Shown here in pieces: positions 47,804-58,327 of a DNA stretch of 64,000 bases. The notes beneath the pieces are model-generated. The model was given only the letters and a program-made list of their open reading frames with translations. It was not told the origin of the DNA and did not search any database. Within the stretch, counting starts at the first letter, position 1. Every line of letters starts with the position of its first letter. Origin of the DNA: Vibrio aestuarianus (GTDB taxonomy: Bacteria; Pseudomonadota; Gammaproteobacteria; Enterobacterales; Vibrionaceae); contig NZ_JAAZTU010000012.1 of assembly GCF_012395185.1 (NCBI RefSeq), positions 46,492 through 110,491 of the forward strand, read 5' to 3'. Both the position numbers and the translations under genes were made by a program.

Positions 47804-48148
47804 ATGTCATCAGATTTTTATGGTTCAAGTGCGAGCTATGCTCGTCAAGAAAGTGGCTACAGAGAAAAGGCACTCAAGCTCTATCCGTGGGTGTGTGGCA
47901 ACTGTGCTCGTGAGTTCGTTTACTCAAATTTGAAAGAGTTAACGGTCCATCATAAAGATCACGATCATACCAATAACCCGGAAGATGGCAGTAATTGGGA
48001 GCTTTTATGTTTGTATTGCCACGACCACGAGCACTCTAAATATTCTGACCATGATCGATTCGGTGCCGATCCAGTCGCAAGGTTAGATGATCATCAAAGC
48101 GCTACCTACAACCCTTTTGCTGACCTAGCAAAGATGATGAAAAAGTAA
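47804..48148 (+). CDS. yajD: HNH nuclease family protein (YajD-like)
   Basis: A protein of 114 residues. The HNH-type fold is seen in CGNCAREF, LTVHHKDHDHTNNPEDGSNW and LLCLYCHDHEHSKY: two CxxC pairs bind zinc and the HH...N...H residues make the active site. E. coli YajD is 115 residues with the same motifs. DNA cleavage is likely from the motif, but the physiological role is unknown. ATG 47804 has GGAAATAG upstream; an in-frame ATG at 47789 is five codons earlier. Confidence 0.88.
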   Translation: MSSDFYGSSASYARQESGYREKALKLYPWVCGNCAREFVYSNLKELTVHHKDHDHTNNPEDGSNWELLCLYCHDHEHSKYSDHDRFGADPVARLDDHQSATYNPFADLAKMMKK

Positions 48149-48218
48149 TGCAGATTGCTGTAAGGTACTCCGTTCGCCCCCCGAGTACCTATATGCTTAA
48201 ACGCTAAACGAATAAGGC

Positions 48219-48509
48219 TTACATGAACTCTGCTCTTTCATCGCGACACTCATATGAGCCCATTTCAAATTCTCGGCAAATCCAAGGACGATTTTCATAA
48301 ATCGTGCACATGAAAGTCTCACGGTCTAATGCCGAACACCAACCATCAGCCAAACGTCGCATAGTTTCCCCACCCCACTCATCAAAAGCGATATGTTGCT
48401 TAGGTACGCCAGTATCCGTAATAATCATCACTTCTAAACGGCAGCAACAAGCCTGACAATTAGAACAAGAAACCTCTGGGGTGGTTACGTTTTTAATCGG
48501 TATCGACAT
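48219..48509 (-). CDS. YkgJ-family cysteine cluster protein
   Basis: A protein of 96 residues with conserved cysteines in CSNCQACCCRLE, WCSALD, CTIYENRPWICREF and ECRDE. The YkgJ family is thought to bind a metal or Fe-S cluster through these. Function is unknown. It is convergent with the yajD-like gene. Confidence 0.88.
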   Translation of the reverse strand: MSIPIKNVTTPEVSCSNCQACCCRLEVMIITDTGVPKQHIAFDEWGGETMRRLADGWCSALDRETFMCTIYENRPWICREFEMGSYECRDERAEFM

Positions 48510-48665
48510 CGGGTATCTACCATCAATTGAATTAGCGCATAGTACTCTAAATTACGTTATGTTACCGACATTCTTGTGCGATGTGTCTTGCTCTCACCAC
48601 TTTAACTTCGCAGATAAATCCATTATCTTCTCGCCAACTTCGCTAAAGAGAAGAAAACCATTACA

Positions 48666-49376
48666 ATGCGCCCGTTTTTCATCGTTATATGGGCATTTTT
48701 CTTGAAACTGAGTAAAAGACTAGAACAAATAGAACAAATGGTGACAGCCGACTATACCCACATTTGGGATTGCTGCTGTGATCATGGGTTACTTGGCGCA
48801 GCATTATTGTCTCGCCTGGCTGCGCCAAATATACACTTTGTGGATATAGTTCCCAAGCTAATGGATGAGCTAGAAGGCAAACTGCAACGCTTTTATTCAC
48901 ACTCACTTTCTCGGTGGAAAACACACTGCATTGATGTAGCAACATTGCCATTGGATAAGCATCAAGGAAAACACTTAGTCATTATTGCTGGCGTAGGTGG
49001 TGATTTAATGATTAAGTTTGTTGAGGCTCTTCATCATAAGTACCCAGAGTTAGCCATTGATTTTCTGCTGTGTCCGGTTCACCACCAATTTGCACTGCGT
49101 CAGAAGCTCATTGAACTTGATTTTTCTTTGAAGGATGAAGTGTTGATTGAGGATAATCAACGTTTTTATGAAGTGATGTTGGTTACATCAGTAACCGATG
49201 AAAACGCGCCAATTAGCGCTGTTGGTGACAAAATTTGGCAATCAACCTCACTCAAACAAGCTAATATTGCCGAAAAATACTTACGTAAAACACTCTGTCA
49301 TTACCAGCGAATTGAACAAGGAAATAGCAACAGCGTGACACACATTATTGCTGCGTACCGTACTGTAGTGCTTTAA
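48666..49376 (+). CDS. TrmK-family tRNA (adenine-N1)-methyltransferase-like protein
   Basis: A SAM-dependent methyltransferase of the COG2384/TrmK type, 236 residues from ATG 48666. The SAM-binding motif is WDCCCDHGLLGAALL with FVDIVP; the catalytic-region motif is IIAGVGGDLMI, followed by LCPVHHQFALRQKL. Bacillus TrmK methylates A22 of tRNA; the substrate in vibrios is not established. The start is uncertain: TTG at 48702 would begin LKLSKRLEQIEQM, the usual start of the family, and the 12 extra residues are hydrophobic. Confidence 0.82.
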   Translation: MRPFFIVIWAFFLKLSKRLEQIEQMVTADYTHIWDCCCDHGLLGAALLSRLAAPNIHFVDIVPKLMDELEGKLQRFYSHSLSRWKTHCIDVATLPLDKHQGKHLVIIAGVGGDLMIKFVEALHHKYPELAIDFLLCPVHHQFALRQKLIELDFSLKDEVLIEDNQRFYEVMLVTSVTDENAPISAVGDKIWQSTSLKQANIAEKYLRKTLCHYQRIEQGNSNSVTHIIAAYRTVVL

Positions 49377-49504
49377 TCTAACCTTGAAAGATAAAACTTG
49401 AGTGGAAATTGATGCTAAAGGCGTTTTATTGATCAACCCAAAATGGATCTGACGGCTAGCATTTTTTATGTGCCCTTCGTCAGATCAAATATGGGAAAAC
49501 ACCG

Positions 49505-49759
49505 TTAGATAGCTTGCTGATGATGCTTGGTTAGCCTTTTGTATAACATGTCTTTTAACTCGACACGCTGAAACTTGAGATCATTCATATTGTCATCATC
49601 AATAGGACTGCCCGATATCTCTAGCTGACGGATATCATAATCCAATTGGTGATACTGCTGTAGCTTCGCTTTGAATGTAGGATCATCATGGTTAAGCTGA
49701 ACAATATCTAATTTAAGCTCAGGAAATTCTAAGATAAAAGCATGATTTTCATTAAGCAT
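49505..49759 (-). CDS. YdcH-family protein (DUF465)
   Basis: A cytoplasmic helical hairpin protein of 84 residues (MLNENHAFILEFPELKLDI), with DPTFKAKLQQYHQLDYDI and FQRVELKDMLYKRL as in YdcH. GAGG lies eight bases before ATG 49759, which decides the start over ATGs at 49765 and 49789. Function is unknown. Confidence 0.83.
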   Translation of the reverse strand: MLNENHAFILEFPELKLDIVQLNHDDPTFKAKLQQYHQLDYDIRQLEISGSPIDDDNMNDLKFQRVELKDMLYKRLTKHHQQAI

Positions 49760-49890
49760 CGGCATTCCCTCTTCAGTTGAATTAATCACAGTATAGAAGG
49801 AATGGTGACAAAGAAATGTGGCTTAAAACGCAAAGCAGTGATGTGACAAAACTCATTTTAATCGACCATGAAAGGTGATTACAGATATAA

Positions 49891-49918
49891 AAAAGGCGAC
49901 AAGTTAACCTGTCGCCTT
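49891..49918 (-). terminator. Intrinsic terminator of kbl-tdh
   Basis: On the minus strand AAGGCGACA pairs with TGTCGCCTT over 9 bp, with an 8-base loop, followed by TTTTAT. It sits 26 bases after the tdh stop. Confidence 0.88.
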
Positions 49919-49943
49919 ATCTATTTCTAAGCCAGCTTCTTGC

Positions 49944-50975
49944 TTATTCCCAATCAAGAATAACTTTACCAGAAAGCCCGCTGCGCATCGCGTCAAAGCC
50001 TGCTTGGAAGTCATCAACCTTGAAGTGGTGAGTGATGATTGGCGTTAGATCTAAGCCAGATTGAATCAAAGATGCCATCTTGTACCAGGTTTCAAACATC
50101 TCACGACCGTAGATACCTTTGATCACTAACCCTTTGAAGATCACTTGGTTCCAGTCAATCGCCATATCTGATGGTGGAATTCCCAATAGCGCAATACGAC
50201 CACCGTGATTCATGGTTTTTAGCATTGAACTGAATGCACTCGGTACGCCCGACATTTCAAGACCCACGTCAAAACCTTCGGTCATACCTAGCTCGCTCAT
50301 CACATCTTCAAGTTTTTGCTCTGCGACGTTGACTGCGCGAGTTACGCCCATTTTACGAGCTAGATCAAGGCGGTATTCGTTTACATCAGTAATCACAACA
50401 TGGCGAGCGCCAACGTGTTTCGCCACGGCTGCCGCCATAATGCCGATTGGCCCAGCGCCGGTGATCAATACATCTTCGCCAACTAAATCAAATGACAACG
50501 CCGTATGTACAGCGTTACCAAATGGGTCAAAGATTGATGCTAAGTCGTCTGAAATTCCATCTGGGATTTTAAAAGCATTAAATGCAGGGATCACAAGGAA
50601 TTCAGAAAAAGCACCGGTGCGGTTTACCCCCACACCCACAGTATTGCGGCATAAGTGCGTACGACCACCACGACAGTTGCGGCAGTGACCACATGTGATA
50701 TGACCTTCACCAGAAACGCGGTCGCCCAATTCAAAACCACGTACTTCTTGACCAATACCAACCACTTCACCGACGTATTCATGACCCACAACCATAGGTA
50801 CCGGAATGGTTTTTTGTGACCATTCATCCCAGTTGTAAATATGCACATCAGTACCACAAATGGCGGTTTTCTTAATTTTAATGAGCAGATCATTGTGGCC
50901 AAGTTCTGGCATGTCAACGTCTGTCATCCAAATGCCTTGCTCAGGCTTTAATTTTGATAATGCTTTAATTTTCAT
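49944..50975 (-). CDS. tdh: L-threonine 3-dehydrogenase
   Basis: Zinc enzyme that oxidises threonine to 2-amino-3-ketobutyrate with NAD. A typical 343 residues. The catalytic zinc motif is [13 protein letters not shown] with GHEYVGEV, the structural zinc cysteines are [15 protein letters not shown], and the NAD motif is GAGPIG. Its ATG overlaps the kbl stop by four bases; kbl cleaves the product to glycine and acetyl-CoA. Confidence 0.97.
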   Translation of the reverse strand: MKIKALSKLKPEQGIWMTDVDMPELGHNDLLIKIKKTAICGTDVHIYNWDEWSQKTIPVPMVVGHEYVGEVVGIGQEVRGFELGDRVSGEGHITCGHCRNCRGGRTHLCRNTVGVGVNRTGAFSEFLVIPAFNAFKIPDGISDDLASIFDPFGNAVHTALSFDLVGEDVLITGAGPIGIMAAAVAKHVGARHVVITDVNEYRLDLARKMGVTRAVNVAEQKLEDVMSELGMTEGFDVGLEMSGVPSAFSSMLKTMNHGGRIALLGIPPSDMAIDWNQVIFKGLVIKGIYGREMFETWYKMASLIQSGLDLTPIITHHFKVDDFQAGFDAMRSGLSGKVILDWE

Positions 50976-52168
50976 TTAATTAGTCCCATGTCTTGACCAA
51001 CTTCGATAAATGCATCAATGGCGCGATCTAACTGCTCACGGCTGTGTGCTGCCGACATTTGTGTACGGATACGAGCTTGACCTTTTGGCACTACTGGGAA
51101 AGAGAAACCAATAACATAGATACCTTTAGCAAGCGCACGCTCTGCAAACTCAGCCGCAACTTTAGCATCGCCCAACATGATTGGGATAATCGCGTGATCA
51201 GCACCGCCCATAGTAAAACCAGCCGCTTCCATACGAGTACGGAAATGGGTAGCATTATCCCATAATTGGTCACGTAGCGAACCGCTTTCAGCCAGAAGAT
51301 CTAACACTCTGATTGAGGCCGTCACAATCGCAGGAGCCACAGAGTTAGAAAACAAATAAGGGCGTGAACGCTGACGTAACCAGTCAATCACTTCTTTCTT
51401 ACCAGACGTGTAGCCACCAGAAGCACCACCCATCGCTTTACCTAAAGTACCGGTAATAATATCGATACGGTCAATTACATCATGATATTCATGTGTACCA
51501 CGACCGTTTGCGCCCATGAAACCCACGGCATGCGAATCATCGACCATCACCAACGCATTGTATTTATCCGCTAAATCACAAATAGCAGGTAGGTTGGCAA
51601 CTACACCGTCCATTGAGAAAACGCCATCAGTTACGATAAGCTTATTACGAGCACCGGCTGCATCTGCCGCGATCAATTGCTCTTCTAGCTCTTGCATGTT
51701 GTTGTTTGAGTAACGGAAGCGCATCGCCTTACACAAACGTACCCCATCAATAATCGAAGCATGGTTTAACGCGTCAGAGATGATCGCATCTTCTTTATCT
51801 AAAATCGTTTCAAAAAGACCGGTGTTCGCATCAAAACATGAGGTGTAAAGGATCGTATCTTCCTGACCAAGAAATGCTGACAACTTATGTTCAAGCTCTT
51901 TATGAATATCTTGTGTGCCACAGATAAAACGCACAGAAGCCATACCAAAGCCGTGCTTTGCCATACCGTCTCGACCCGCTTCAATCAGCGCAGGGTGGTT
52001 CGCAAGACCCAAGTAGTTGTTAGCACAGAAGTTCAATACTTCTTCGCCAGTAGAAATGGAAACGGCAGCTTGCTGTTGTGAGGTAATAACACGCTCTGAT
52101 TTGTATAAACCTTCAGCTTTCACTGTTTCAAGTTGCTGCTGGATCTGTTGGTAAAATGCAGAAGACAT
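50972..52168 (-). CDS. kbl: 2-amino-3-ketobutyrate coenzyme A ligase
   Basis: PLP enzyme that converts 2-amino-3-ketobutyrate and CoA to glycine and acetyl-CoA. At 398 residues it equals the E. coli length. Motifs: [24 protein letters not shown], and the PLP lysine in [14 protein letters not shown]. First gene of kbl-tdh; about 300 bases upstream lie before the divergent lysR gene. Confidence 0.97.
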   Translation of the reverse strand: MSSAFYQQIQQQLETVKAEGLYKSERVITSQQQAAVSISTGEEVLNFCANNYLGLANHPALIEAGRDGMAKHGFGMASVRFICGTQDIHKELEHKLSAFLGQEDTILYTSCFDANTGLFETILDKEDAIISDALNHASIIDGVRLCKAMRFRYSNNNMQELEEQLIAADAAGARNKLIVTDGVFSMDGVVANLPAICDLADKYNALVMVDDSHAVGFMGANGRGTHEYHDVIDRIDIITGTLGKAMGGASGGYTSGKKEVIDWLRQRSRPYLFSNSVAPAIVTASIRVLDLLAESGSLRDQLWDNATHFRTRMEAAGFTMGGADHAIIPIMLGDAKVAAEFAERALAKGIYVIGFSFPVVPKGQARIRTQMSAAHSREQLDRAIDAFIEVGQDMGLIK

Positions 52169-52464
52169 TACTGATTCCTTCTTTGATTTATATCGCCTAT
52201 GACTGGCTTTGTAGGGTGGTATTGATAGTCTTTATTTACACTGTAAACACATCGATTAATCATCTCCGTATTTAGCTATAGGTGTCACTAATACCAAGAC
52301 AATAAATGAGATAAATATAGTTTAATCCAAGCTCATCATGACGATAATCCCTCAAAGTGGAAAACCATTCGTGAATTATAGGCACAAATGGTCATTGAAA
52401 ACTGGCTGCAATTCTGAGAAAGTGACGTCCACGTTGCCCTTGACGCTATTAATGTCTGATTCTT

Positions 52465-53394
52465 ATGCTGCACCCAAAACTAATTGCTCTGTTACCTGAT
52501 CTTGCTACTTTTATTCTTGTCGTTAACGAATGTAGTTTTACCGCTGCGGCCCAAAAATTAGGAGTTACCCCTTCAGCGCTCAGTAAGCTGATCACTCGCC
52601 TTGAAGCAGCGCTGTCCGTAAAGCTGTTTGAACGCACCACTCGTAAATTGATCATCACTCAAGCAGGAAAACGCGTCTATGACCAAAGTTTACTGATGGT
52701 CAATGCCGCGCAGCAAGCTATCGAACTGTCCACGTCGGATCACACCGAGCCAGCGGGTTCGCTATCGGTGGCAGCACCGGAAGCATTTTTGAACTCGGTA
52801 TTGCAACCCTTAGTTGTGCCTTTTCTGACTCAATATCCTGAAATTCAACTCAAACTTAGGGCGGCGGATGGTGAAATCGATCTCTTCAAACACAATATCG
52901 ATGTCGCGTTTCGTCTTACCGATAAACCTGATGAAAACTTAGTACTGCGGGAAATAGGCAAAACCAATTTAGTGCTATGCGCCAGCCCTGACTACACCGC
53001 GTTACGCGGAACACCAACCCACCCAACCGAATTAAGCGAGCATGATTGCTTGTATCTTGCGGAAACGGAACGTGACCATATTTGGAATTTCCTCAAAGAC
53101 GATGAATTTCATACCATTGCAGTTTCTGGGCGCTATGCAGTTAATCACTCTCAAATGCGTTTAAATGCGGTAAAAGGTGGTCTAGGTATCGGTATCTTTC
53201 ATGACTTTGTTATTCAAGAAGCATTAATTGAAGGTAAAGTCGTACAATTGTTAGAAGATTGGACCATAAAAAGTAATTATCACGGAGTAGTAGCGATGCA
53301 ATACGCACAAACCAAATACATGCCTGCTCGCTTACGAGTATTCATCGATTATGTGGCGGAACACTTGATCACCAAACTCAATACCAAAGGTTAA
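52465..53394 (+). CDS. LysR-family transcriptional regulator
   Basis: A regulator of 309 residues. The winged helix-turn-helix is at 8-66 (SFTAAAQKLGVTPSALSKLI, FERTTRKLIITQAGKRVYD), followed by a periplasmic-binding-protein-like effector domain (about 90-300). It is divergent from kbl-tdh and followed after three bases by the GloA2-like gene, which it may regulate. The start ATG 52465 is the family position. Confidence 0.9.
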   Translation: MLHPKLIALLPDLATFILVVNECSFTAAAQKLGVTPSALSKLITRLEAALSVKLFERTTRKLIITQAGKRVYDQSLLMVNAAQQAIELSTSDHTEPAGSLSVAAPEAFLNSVLQPLVVPFLTQYPEIQLKLRAADGEIDLFKHNIDVAFRLTDKPDENLVLREIGKTNLVLCASPDYTALRGTPTHPTELSEHDCLYLAETERDHIWNFLKDDEFHTIAVSGRYAVNHSQMRLNAVKGGLGIGIFHDFVIQEALIEGKVVQLLEDWTIKSNYHGVVAMQYAQTKYMPARLRVFIDYVAEHLITKLNTKG

Positions 53395-53397
53395 CCG

Positions 53398-53784
53398 ATG
53401 CTAAAACGAATCCACCACGCAGCGATCATTTGTTCTGACTACGCTCGCTCAAAAGCCTTTTATACCGAAGTGCTTAGGCTTGGTATCCTCGCTGAAAATT
53501 ATCGCCAAAATCGTGACTCTTACAAACTTGATCTTGCTTTACCTGATGGGGGACAAATTGAGTTGTTCTCGTTTCCTAACACACCACCAAGACCGAGTTT
53601 TCCAGAAGCTCAAGGTTTACGTCACCTAGCGTTTGTTGTTGATAGTGTCTGTGAGGTAAAAGCGTATTTAGAATCACAAGGGGTGGATGTTGAACCAATC
53701 CGTATTGATGAATATACCGGGCGCGAATACACTTTTTTTGCTGACCCAGACGGTCTGCCGCTAGAGCTGTACTCGGAAATGTAG
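53398..53784 (+). CDS. gloA2: VOC-family glyoxalase-like protein (GloA2/YaeR type)
   Basis: A protein of 128 residues with the vicinal-oxygen-chelate fold. HHAAIICSDYARSKAFY, the ELFSFPNTPPRPSFPEAQGL loop and the end FFADPDGLPLELYSEM match E. coli YaeR closely. Metal-ligand residues (H, E, H, E) are present. It starts three bases after the lysR stop. The substrate is uncertain; GloA2 proteins are distinct from glyoxalase I. Confidence 0.87.
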   Translation: MLKRIHHAAIICSDYARSKAFYTEVLRLGILAENYRQNRDSYKLDLALPDGGQIELFSFPNTPPRPSFPEAQGLRHLAFVVDSVCEVKAYLESQGVDVEPIRIDEYTGREYTFFADPDGLPLELYSEM

Positions 53785-54174
53785 ATTAGGGCTATATCGG
53801 TTTTTTTTAATCGAAAGTGTTGGCGGTGCCCTAGGAACTTGCTGTTCAAATCGCACACTTAGAGCCAAAAAAGTGTAACTGTCTGAAATGAGCAAGCTCA
53901 GTCGTGTCAGTAAAGGTGTCGTTGGAAGTGAATCTTGATGAAAAGTAGAGAAATGAGCAAAGGGGCACGGCTTACTGTGCTGAGGTTGCACTTTGCCCTC
54001 TTCAATTTGAACCAGTTCAAAACCATTGATGGTACACAGCGTCGCCCACACCCCTGCCGTATTGCCATGTGCATTGATCACGGGCATTAACGCAACCAAT
54101 ACCCAACTCAGGGCACTGGTTATCAGCATCATTTTGTTAAAACGACTTTGGCGAATCATAGCAACACTCAACAT
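53761..54174 (-). CDS. DUF2946-like exported protein
   Basis: A protein of 137 residues. It has an N-terminal hydrophobic signal segment (LITSALSWVLVALMPVINAHG) and the DUF2946 pattern GVWATLCTINGFELVQI, then CPFAH. DUF2946 proteins are often near copper or heme genes and of unknown function. Its 3' end overlaps the GloA2-like gene by 24 bases in convergent orientation. ATG 54159 is an alternative start. Confidence 0.6.
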   Translation of the reverse strand: MLSVAMIRQSRFNKMMLITSALSWVLVALMPVINAHGNTAGVWATLCTINGFELVQIEEGKVQPQHSKPCPFAHFSTFHQDSLPTTPLLTRLSLLISDSYTFLALSVRFEQQVPRAPPTLSIKKNRYSPNLHFRVQL

Positions 54175-54504
54175 AAACTTGCGCTCACTATATAACCCAT
54201 TGATAAAAATAACAGTGCGTTAGCACTTAAAAATTAACAAACACCCAGAAAACGCTACAAAACCAATAACTACGCGCTTTGGTTCATGATGCATAACAAT
54301 GTGATTCCATTCACGCTTTACCCACCAGCACAGCAAAACTAGGAAATATTCTTAACTTTTCTAGGCCATCCCCTCATGTCAACTCTTAGCGCTGTTTTTA
54401 CAATCATCCCACTATGTAGCCGCAGCCTTTTGCTGCTATCGATTCGACTTTGTTGTCACGTAAACAACAGAGATTTCATTGACGTAAATTCCCTAGGATT
54501 TCAC
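54175..54504 (+). promoter_or_regulatory. uhpT upstream region
   Basis: A gene-free stretch of 330 bases that should hold the UhpA-dependent uhpT promoter. An open frame continues upstream of uhpT from 54376 ([17 protein letters not shown]), but its sequence is not conserved-looking and the uhpT ribosome site lies inside it. I could not define an operator. Confidence 0.4.
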
Positions 54505-55899
54505 ATGCTAAAACTTCTGGAACAAGTTCGGAAACCGACTTTAGATATACCAGCAGCAGAACGCCGCAAAATGTGGTTCAAACCTTTTTTACAATCTTAT
54601 CTTGTGGTGTTCATCGGCTACATGGCGATGTACTTGATTCGTAAAAACTTCAACGTTGCACAAAACGATATGATTTCAACCTATGGCTTGTCAATGACAC
54701 AACTTGGGTTGATTGGCCTTGGCTTCTCCATCACTTACGGAATTGGTAAGACCGTTGTTTCTTACTACGCCGATGGAAAAAACACTAAGCAATTCCTACC
54801 GTTCATGCTCATTTTATCTGGTATTGCTATGCTCGGTTTCAGTATGAGCATGGGTGGATCAAGCGTTAGCTTATTCTTGATGATTGCTTTTTACGGCTTA
54901 AGCGGCTTTTTCCAAAGTACAGGTGGCCCTTCAAGTTACTCTACCATTACGAAATGGACCCCGAAAAACAAGCGTGGCACCTATCTTGGTTTGTGGAATA
55001 TGTCGCACAACGTCGGTGGTGCAGGGGCTGCAGGCGTTGCACTATTTGGTGCAAACTATTTCTTTGACGGCCACGTCATTGGTATGTTTATTTTCCCATC
55101 GATTATCGCATTAGTAGTTGGTTTTATTGGCCTACGCTACGGCAGTGACTCACCAGAAGCTTATGGTCTTGGTACCGTTGAAGAATTGTTTGATGAAGCG
55201 GTAAGCGAGGAAGATATTGCTGCTGAAGAAAACCAAATGACCAAGCGTGAAATCTTTGTTGAATACATTTTGAAAAACAAGGTGATTTGGTTACTCTGTT
55301 TTGCCAACATTTTCTTGTATATCGTACGTATCGGCATCGACCAATGGTCTACTGTCTATGCCTATCAAGAACTTGGCTTATCAAAAGAAGCGGCCATTTC
55401 TGGTTTTACCTTGTTCGAAGTTGGCGCATTGGTGGGCACCTTAATGTGGGGTTACCTTTCTGACCTTGCTAATGGTCGTCGTGCCTTAGTGGCCTGTGTT
55501 TCATTAGGTTTGATCATCCTAGCTCTCGAGTTTTATCAACATGCTACCAGTGAATTCATGTACCTTGCTTCATTGTTTGTACTTGGCTTCCTAGTGTTTG
55601 GCCCACAATTATTAATTGGTGTTGCAGCTGTTGGTTTTGTACCGAAAAAAGCGATCAGTGTGGCTGATGGTGTCAAAGGTACGTTTGCTTACTTGATCGG
55701 TGATAGCTTTGCCAAGCTGGGGCTAGGTATGATTGCTGACGGCACACCAATCTTTGGTTTAACCGGCTGGAAAGGTACCTTTGCCGCCCTCGATACTTCA
55801 GCGGTGATCTGTATCGTATTGCTGGCATTTGTTGCGATTGCAGAAGAACGTAAAATACGCCACGAGAAAAAACTGCTATTGGCAAGTGCAGACGCTTAA
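54505..55899 (+). CDS. uhpT: Hexose-6-phosphate:phosphate antiporter
   Basis: A 12-helix major facilitator that exchanges sugar phosphates for phosphate. At 464 residues it matches E. coli UhpT (463) almost end to end: [74 protein letters not shown] chose ATG 54505, with AGGA seven bases upstream. In E. coli uhpT follows uhpABC; here it lies upstream, with its own terminator. Confidence 0.96.
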   Translation: MLKLLEQVRKPTLDIPAAERRKMWFKPFLQSYLVVFIGYMAMYLIRKNFNVAQNDMISTYGLSMTQLGLIGLGFSITYGIGKTVVSYYADGKNTKQFLPFMLILSGIAMLGFSMSMGGSSVSLFLMIAFYGLSGFFQSTGGPSSYSTITKWTPKNKRGTYLGLWNMSHNVGGAGAAGVALFGANYFFDGHVIGMFIFPSIIALVVGFIGLRYGSDSPEAYGLGTVEELFDEAVSEEDIAAEENQMTKREIFVEYILKNKVIWLLCFANIFLYIVRIGIDQWSTVYAYQELGLSKEAAISGFTLFEVGALVGTLMWGYLSDLANGRRALVACVSLGLIILALEFYQHATSEFMYLASLFVLGFLVFGPQLLIGVAAVGFVPKKAISVADGVKGTFAYLIGDSFAKLGLGMIADGTPIFGLTGWKGTFAALDTSAVICIVLLAFVAIAEERKIRHEKKLLLASADA

Positions 55900-55916
55900 C
55901 GAAAAATAAAGAAATC

Positions 55917-55953
55917 ACGCGACGTTTGGTTTTATTCAGCGTCGCGTTTTTAT
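55917..55953 (+). terminator. Intrinsic terminator of uhpT
   Basis: ACGCGACG and CGTCGCGT form an 8-bp stem with a 15-base loop, followed by TTTTTATAT on the plus strand. Confidence 0.88.
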
Positions 55954-55995
55954 ATCTGTAATATTAAGATCAACAGTCCTATTAGCTCATTTAGC

Positions 55996-56123
55996 TATAT
56001 CCAAACTATTTGGAGTTGCAGGTAGGCGGCAAGTGAGTGAATCCCCATGAGCATAGATAAACTATGTGATTGGGGTGAGCAAACGTAGCCAACACCGCTG
56101 CAACTTCAAGTAGGAAGGGTATA
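55996..56123 (+). repeat. ERIC-family palindromic repeat, full length (128 bp)
   Basis: Starts TATATCCAAACTATTTGGAG and ends AAGTAGGAAGGGTATA with the central TCCCCATGAGCATAGATAAA segment. It lies between the uhpT terminator and uhpA. Confidence 0.9.
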
Positions 56124-56190
56124 TATTGGTTGTTTAATTGACCAGCTAGAGTTAGTTTATGCCCCTTTTCTTATTTGCTGAGTTTTATCG

Positions 56191-56796
56191 ATGATCAAAG
56201 TAGCCTTAGTGGATGACCACATTATTGTGCGTTCGGGATTTGCTCAGTTGATGAGTTTAGAAGCCGATATAGAAGTGGTCGGCCAATTTAGCTCTGCGGC
56301 AGAAGCCCGTAGCGGCTTGCCTGGCTCTGGCGCAACGGTGTGTATTCTTGATATATCAATGCCTGATGAAAGCGGTTTATCTTTACTGCAAGATCTCCCT
56401 TCTGGCATGGCGTGTATCATGCTCAGCGTACATGACTCTGCAGCCATGGTAGAAAAAGCTCTTGAAGCTGGCGCACTTGGTTACCTCAGCAAGCGGTGTA
56501 GCCCCGATGAATTAATTCAAGCGGTGCGCACCAGTGCATCTGGTGGCTGTTATTTAACGCCAGAAATTGCCCTTAAAATCGCATCACCTAAACGCGGTAG
56601 CCACAATTTAGAAAAACTGACTAAACGTGAACGACAAATCAGTGAAATGCTTGCTTGTGGTTTAGATGTCAAAGCCGTCGCAACCGAACTTGGATTAAGC
56701 CATAAAACCGTTCATGTGCACCGCGCCAACGCCATGGATAAACTGGGCGTGACAAATAATGTCGCCCTCGCCAAATATTTCCCTGACTCACTATAA
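56191..56796 (+). CDS. uhpA: Response regulator for hexose-phosphate uptake
   Basis: NarL/FixJ-type regulator of 201 residues that activates uhpT when phosphorylated by UhpB. The receiver domain has the acidic pocket VDDH, phosphorylation site D54 in [10 protein letters not shown], and K in GYLSKRC. The LuxR-type helix-turn-helix is at about 140-195 ([20 protein letters not shown]). The ATG/TAA overlap with uhpB indicates a coupled operon. Confidence 0.94.
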   Translation: MIKVALVDDHIIVRSGFAQLMSLEADIEVVGQFSSAAEARSGLPGSGATVCILDISMPDESGLSLLQDLPSGMACIMLSVHDSAAMVEKALEAGALGYLSKRCSPDELIQAVRTSASGGCYLTPEIALKIASPKRGSHNLEKLTKRERQISEMLACGLDVKAVATELGLSHKTVHVHRANAMDKLGVTNNVALAKYFPDSL

Positions 56797-58319
56797 TGCA
56801 TCGCTACCTTATCACTTCGATCTGCGCTTGGTTTCTGCTCTCTTGCAGCTGGTTTTGCTCATGGGTCATCGCTTATTACTTCGTCAACGATCCTGAACTT
56901 GCAATTCTTTTTTTCCCCTTTGCGCTGCGTTTAGGTATCACGCTACACACTCCAAAATACTACTGGCCGGCTATTTACGCGGCAGAGTGGTGGTTAACCG
57001 TTGCTTTAGCGATATTGATGGACCAACCACAGTGGCTAACTGTATTAGCTGCCAGTGCTGCTAGTATTCCATTGATAGCCGTTGCACAACGCTACTATTA
57101 CGGTTCACAACAGCGTCGTTTAACTGTAATGGGAGTAATTATTGTGCTCAGTGCACTGACTAATACCCTCGCCGTCAGTCACCATGACATTGCCGCTTCA
57201 ATGGTCGCTTTAGTCAGCATTACCGCTGGTTTAATGATGGTGCCTAGCTGTTACTTAGTATGGAATTACCTTTTCCAAAGTACTTGGATACCACTAACGG
57301 CCAATTTAGTCTCACGCCATATTGAGTTTAGAGCTCGGCACATCGTCTTTTACAGCTTGTTATTTGCTCTTAGCATCGCGCTACAAATTGGTTTACCAGA
57401 CGAACTCCGGCGATTTGCCCCTTTTTGTTTGGCCATTCCCATTATTTTACTTGCCTTTCGTTATGGTTGGCAGGGAGCCTTGCTTGGTACACTGCTCAAC
57501 AGTATTGCGCTTATTGCCGCACGAAGCGGTGTTTCCGGCATAGAAATTACCGACCTATTACTGTCGCTATCAGCGCAAAGTTTGACAGGAATTACTCTTG
57601 GCATGGCCGTTCAGCATCAACGAGATCTCAACACCAAACTGCGCCAAGAGCTCGACCGCAATCAAAACCTTTCACGCCAGTTAGTCAAAGCCGAAGAGTC
57701 GGTAAGGCGAGATATTGCACGTGAATTGCACGATGAAATCGGCCAAAACATCACCGCAATTCGAACCCAGGCCAGTATCATTCAACGCGTTGAAACCGAG
57801 CCTGTCACCACTCACTGCGCCAATACTATTGAAGCATTATCGCTCAATGTTTATGACACCACTAAAGGACTGCTCACTCGTCTTCGCCCCAAAACACTCG
57901 ATGACCTGGGGCTTGAAGAGGCCATTGAACAATTACTGCGTGATTTGGAATTCAGCGCCCATGGCGTTCAAACTCATGTCGAATGGTGTGACAACAGCGC
58001 GCTAAAACTTAAGGCTTTGAGTGACGCAACCAAAGTCACCCTATACCGTTTGTGCCAAGAAGCATTAAATAACGCCTTGAAATACGCACAAGCAGAGCAT
58101 ATCCACATTCACTTTTCGTTGGGTTCAAGTGTGACATTGCATATCACAGATGACGGTATTGGCCTTAAAGCAGAAGACCATTTGAAAGGGTTTGGCTTAC
58201 GAGGCATGCGCGAACGGGTGCAAGCCCTAGGCGGACAATTTCAACTACACAGTGAGTGTAAACAATCAAACGTCTCGACCCATGGAACCCGACTGACAGT
58301 TATTCTGCCTAATTTATAG
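56796..58319 (+). CDS. uhpB: Sensor histidine kinase for hexose-phosphate uptake
   Basis: A membrane sensor of 507 residues. The N-terminal 290 residues form about eight helices of the MASE1 type (WVIAYYFVNDPELAILFFPF). The HisKA_3 dimerisation box is RDIARELHDEIGQNITAIRT, with H the phosphorylation site. The HATPase core has YRLCQEALNNALKYAQA, ITDDGIGL and GFGLRGMRERVQALGG. UhpC relays glucose-6-phosphate binding to UhpB in E. coli; the same arrangement is expected here. Confidence 0.95.
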   Translation: MHRYLITSICAWFLLSCSWFCSWVIAYYFVNDPELAILFFPFALRLGITLHTPKYYWPAIYAAEWWLTVALAILMDQPQWLTVLAASAASIPLIAVAQRYYYGSQQRRLTVMGVIIVLSALTNTLAVSHHDIAASMVALVSITAGLMMVPSCYLVWNYLFQSTWIPLTANLVSRHIEFRARHIVFYSLLFALSIALQIGLPDELRRFAPFCLAIPIILLAFRYGWQGALLGTLLNSIALIAARSGVSGIEITDLLLSLSAQSLTGITLGMAVQHQRDLNTKLRQELDRNQNLSRQLVKAEESVRRDIARELHDEIGQNITAIRTQASIIQRVETEPVTTHCANTIEALSLNVYDTTKGLLTRLRPKTLDDLGLEEAIEQLLRDLEFSAHGVQTHVEWCDNSALKLKALSDATKVTLYRLCQEALNNALKYAQAEHIHIHFSLGSSVTLHITDDGIGLKAEDHLKGFGLRGMRERVQALGGQFQLHSECKQSNVSTHGTRLTVILPNL

Positions 58320-58327
58320 AGTGAAAC

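Noticed and set aside
54376..54504. Upstream extension of the uhpT frame by 43 codons
   Set aside because: The conserved UhpT start and its AGGA ribosome site are at 54505, and the extension is not UhpT-like.
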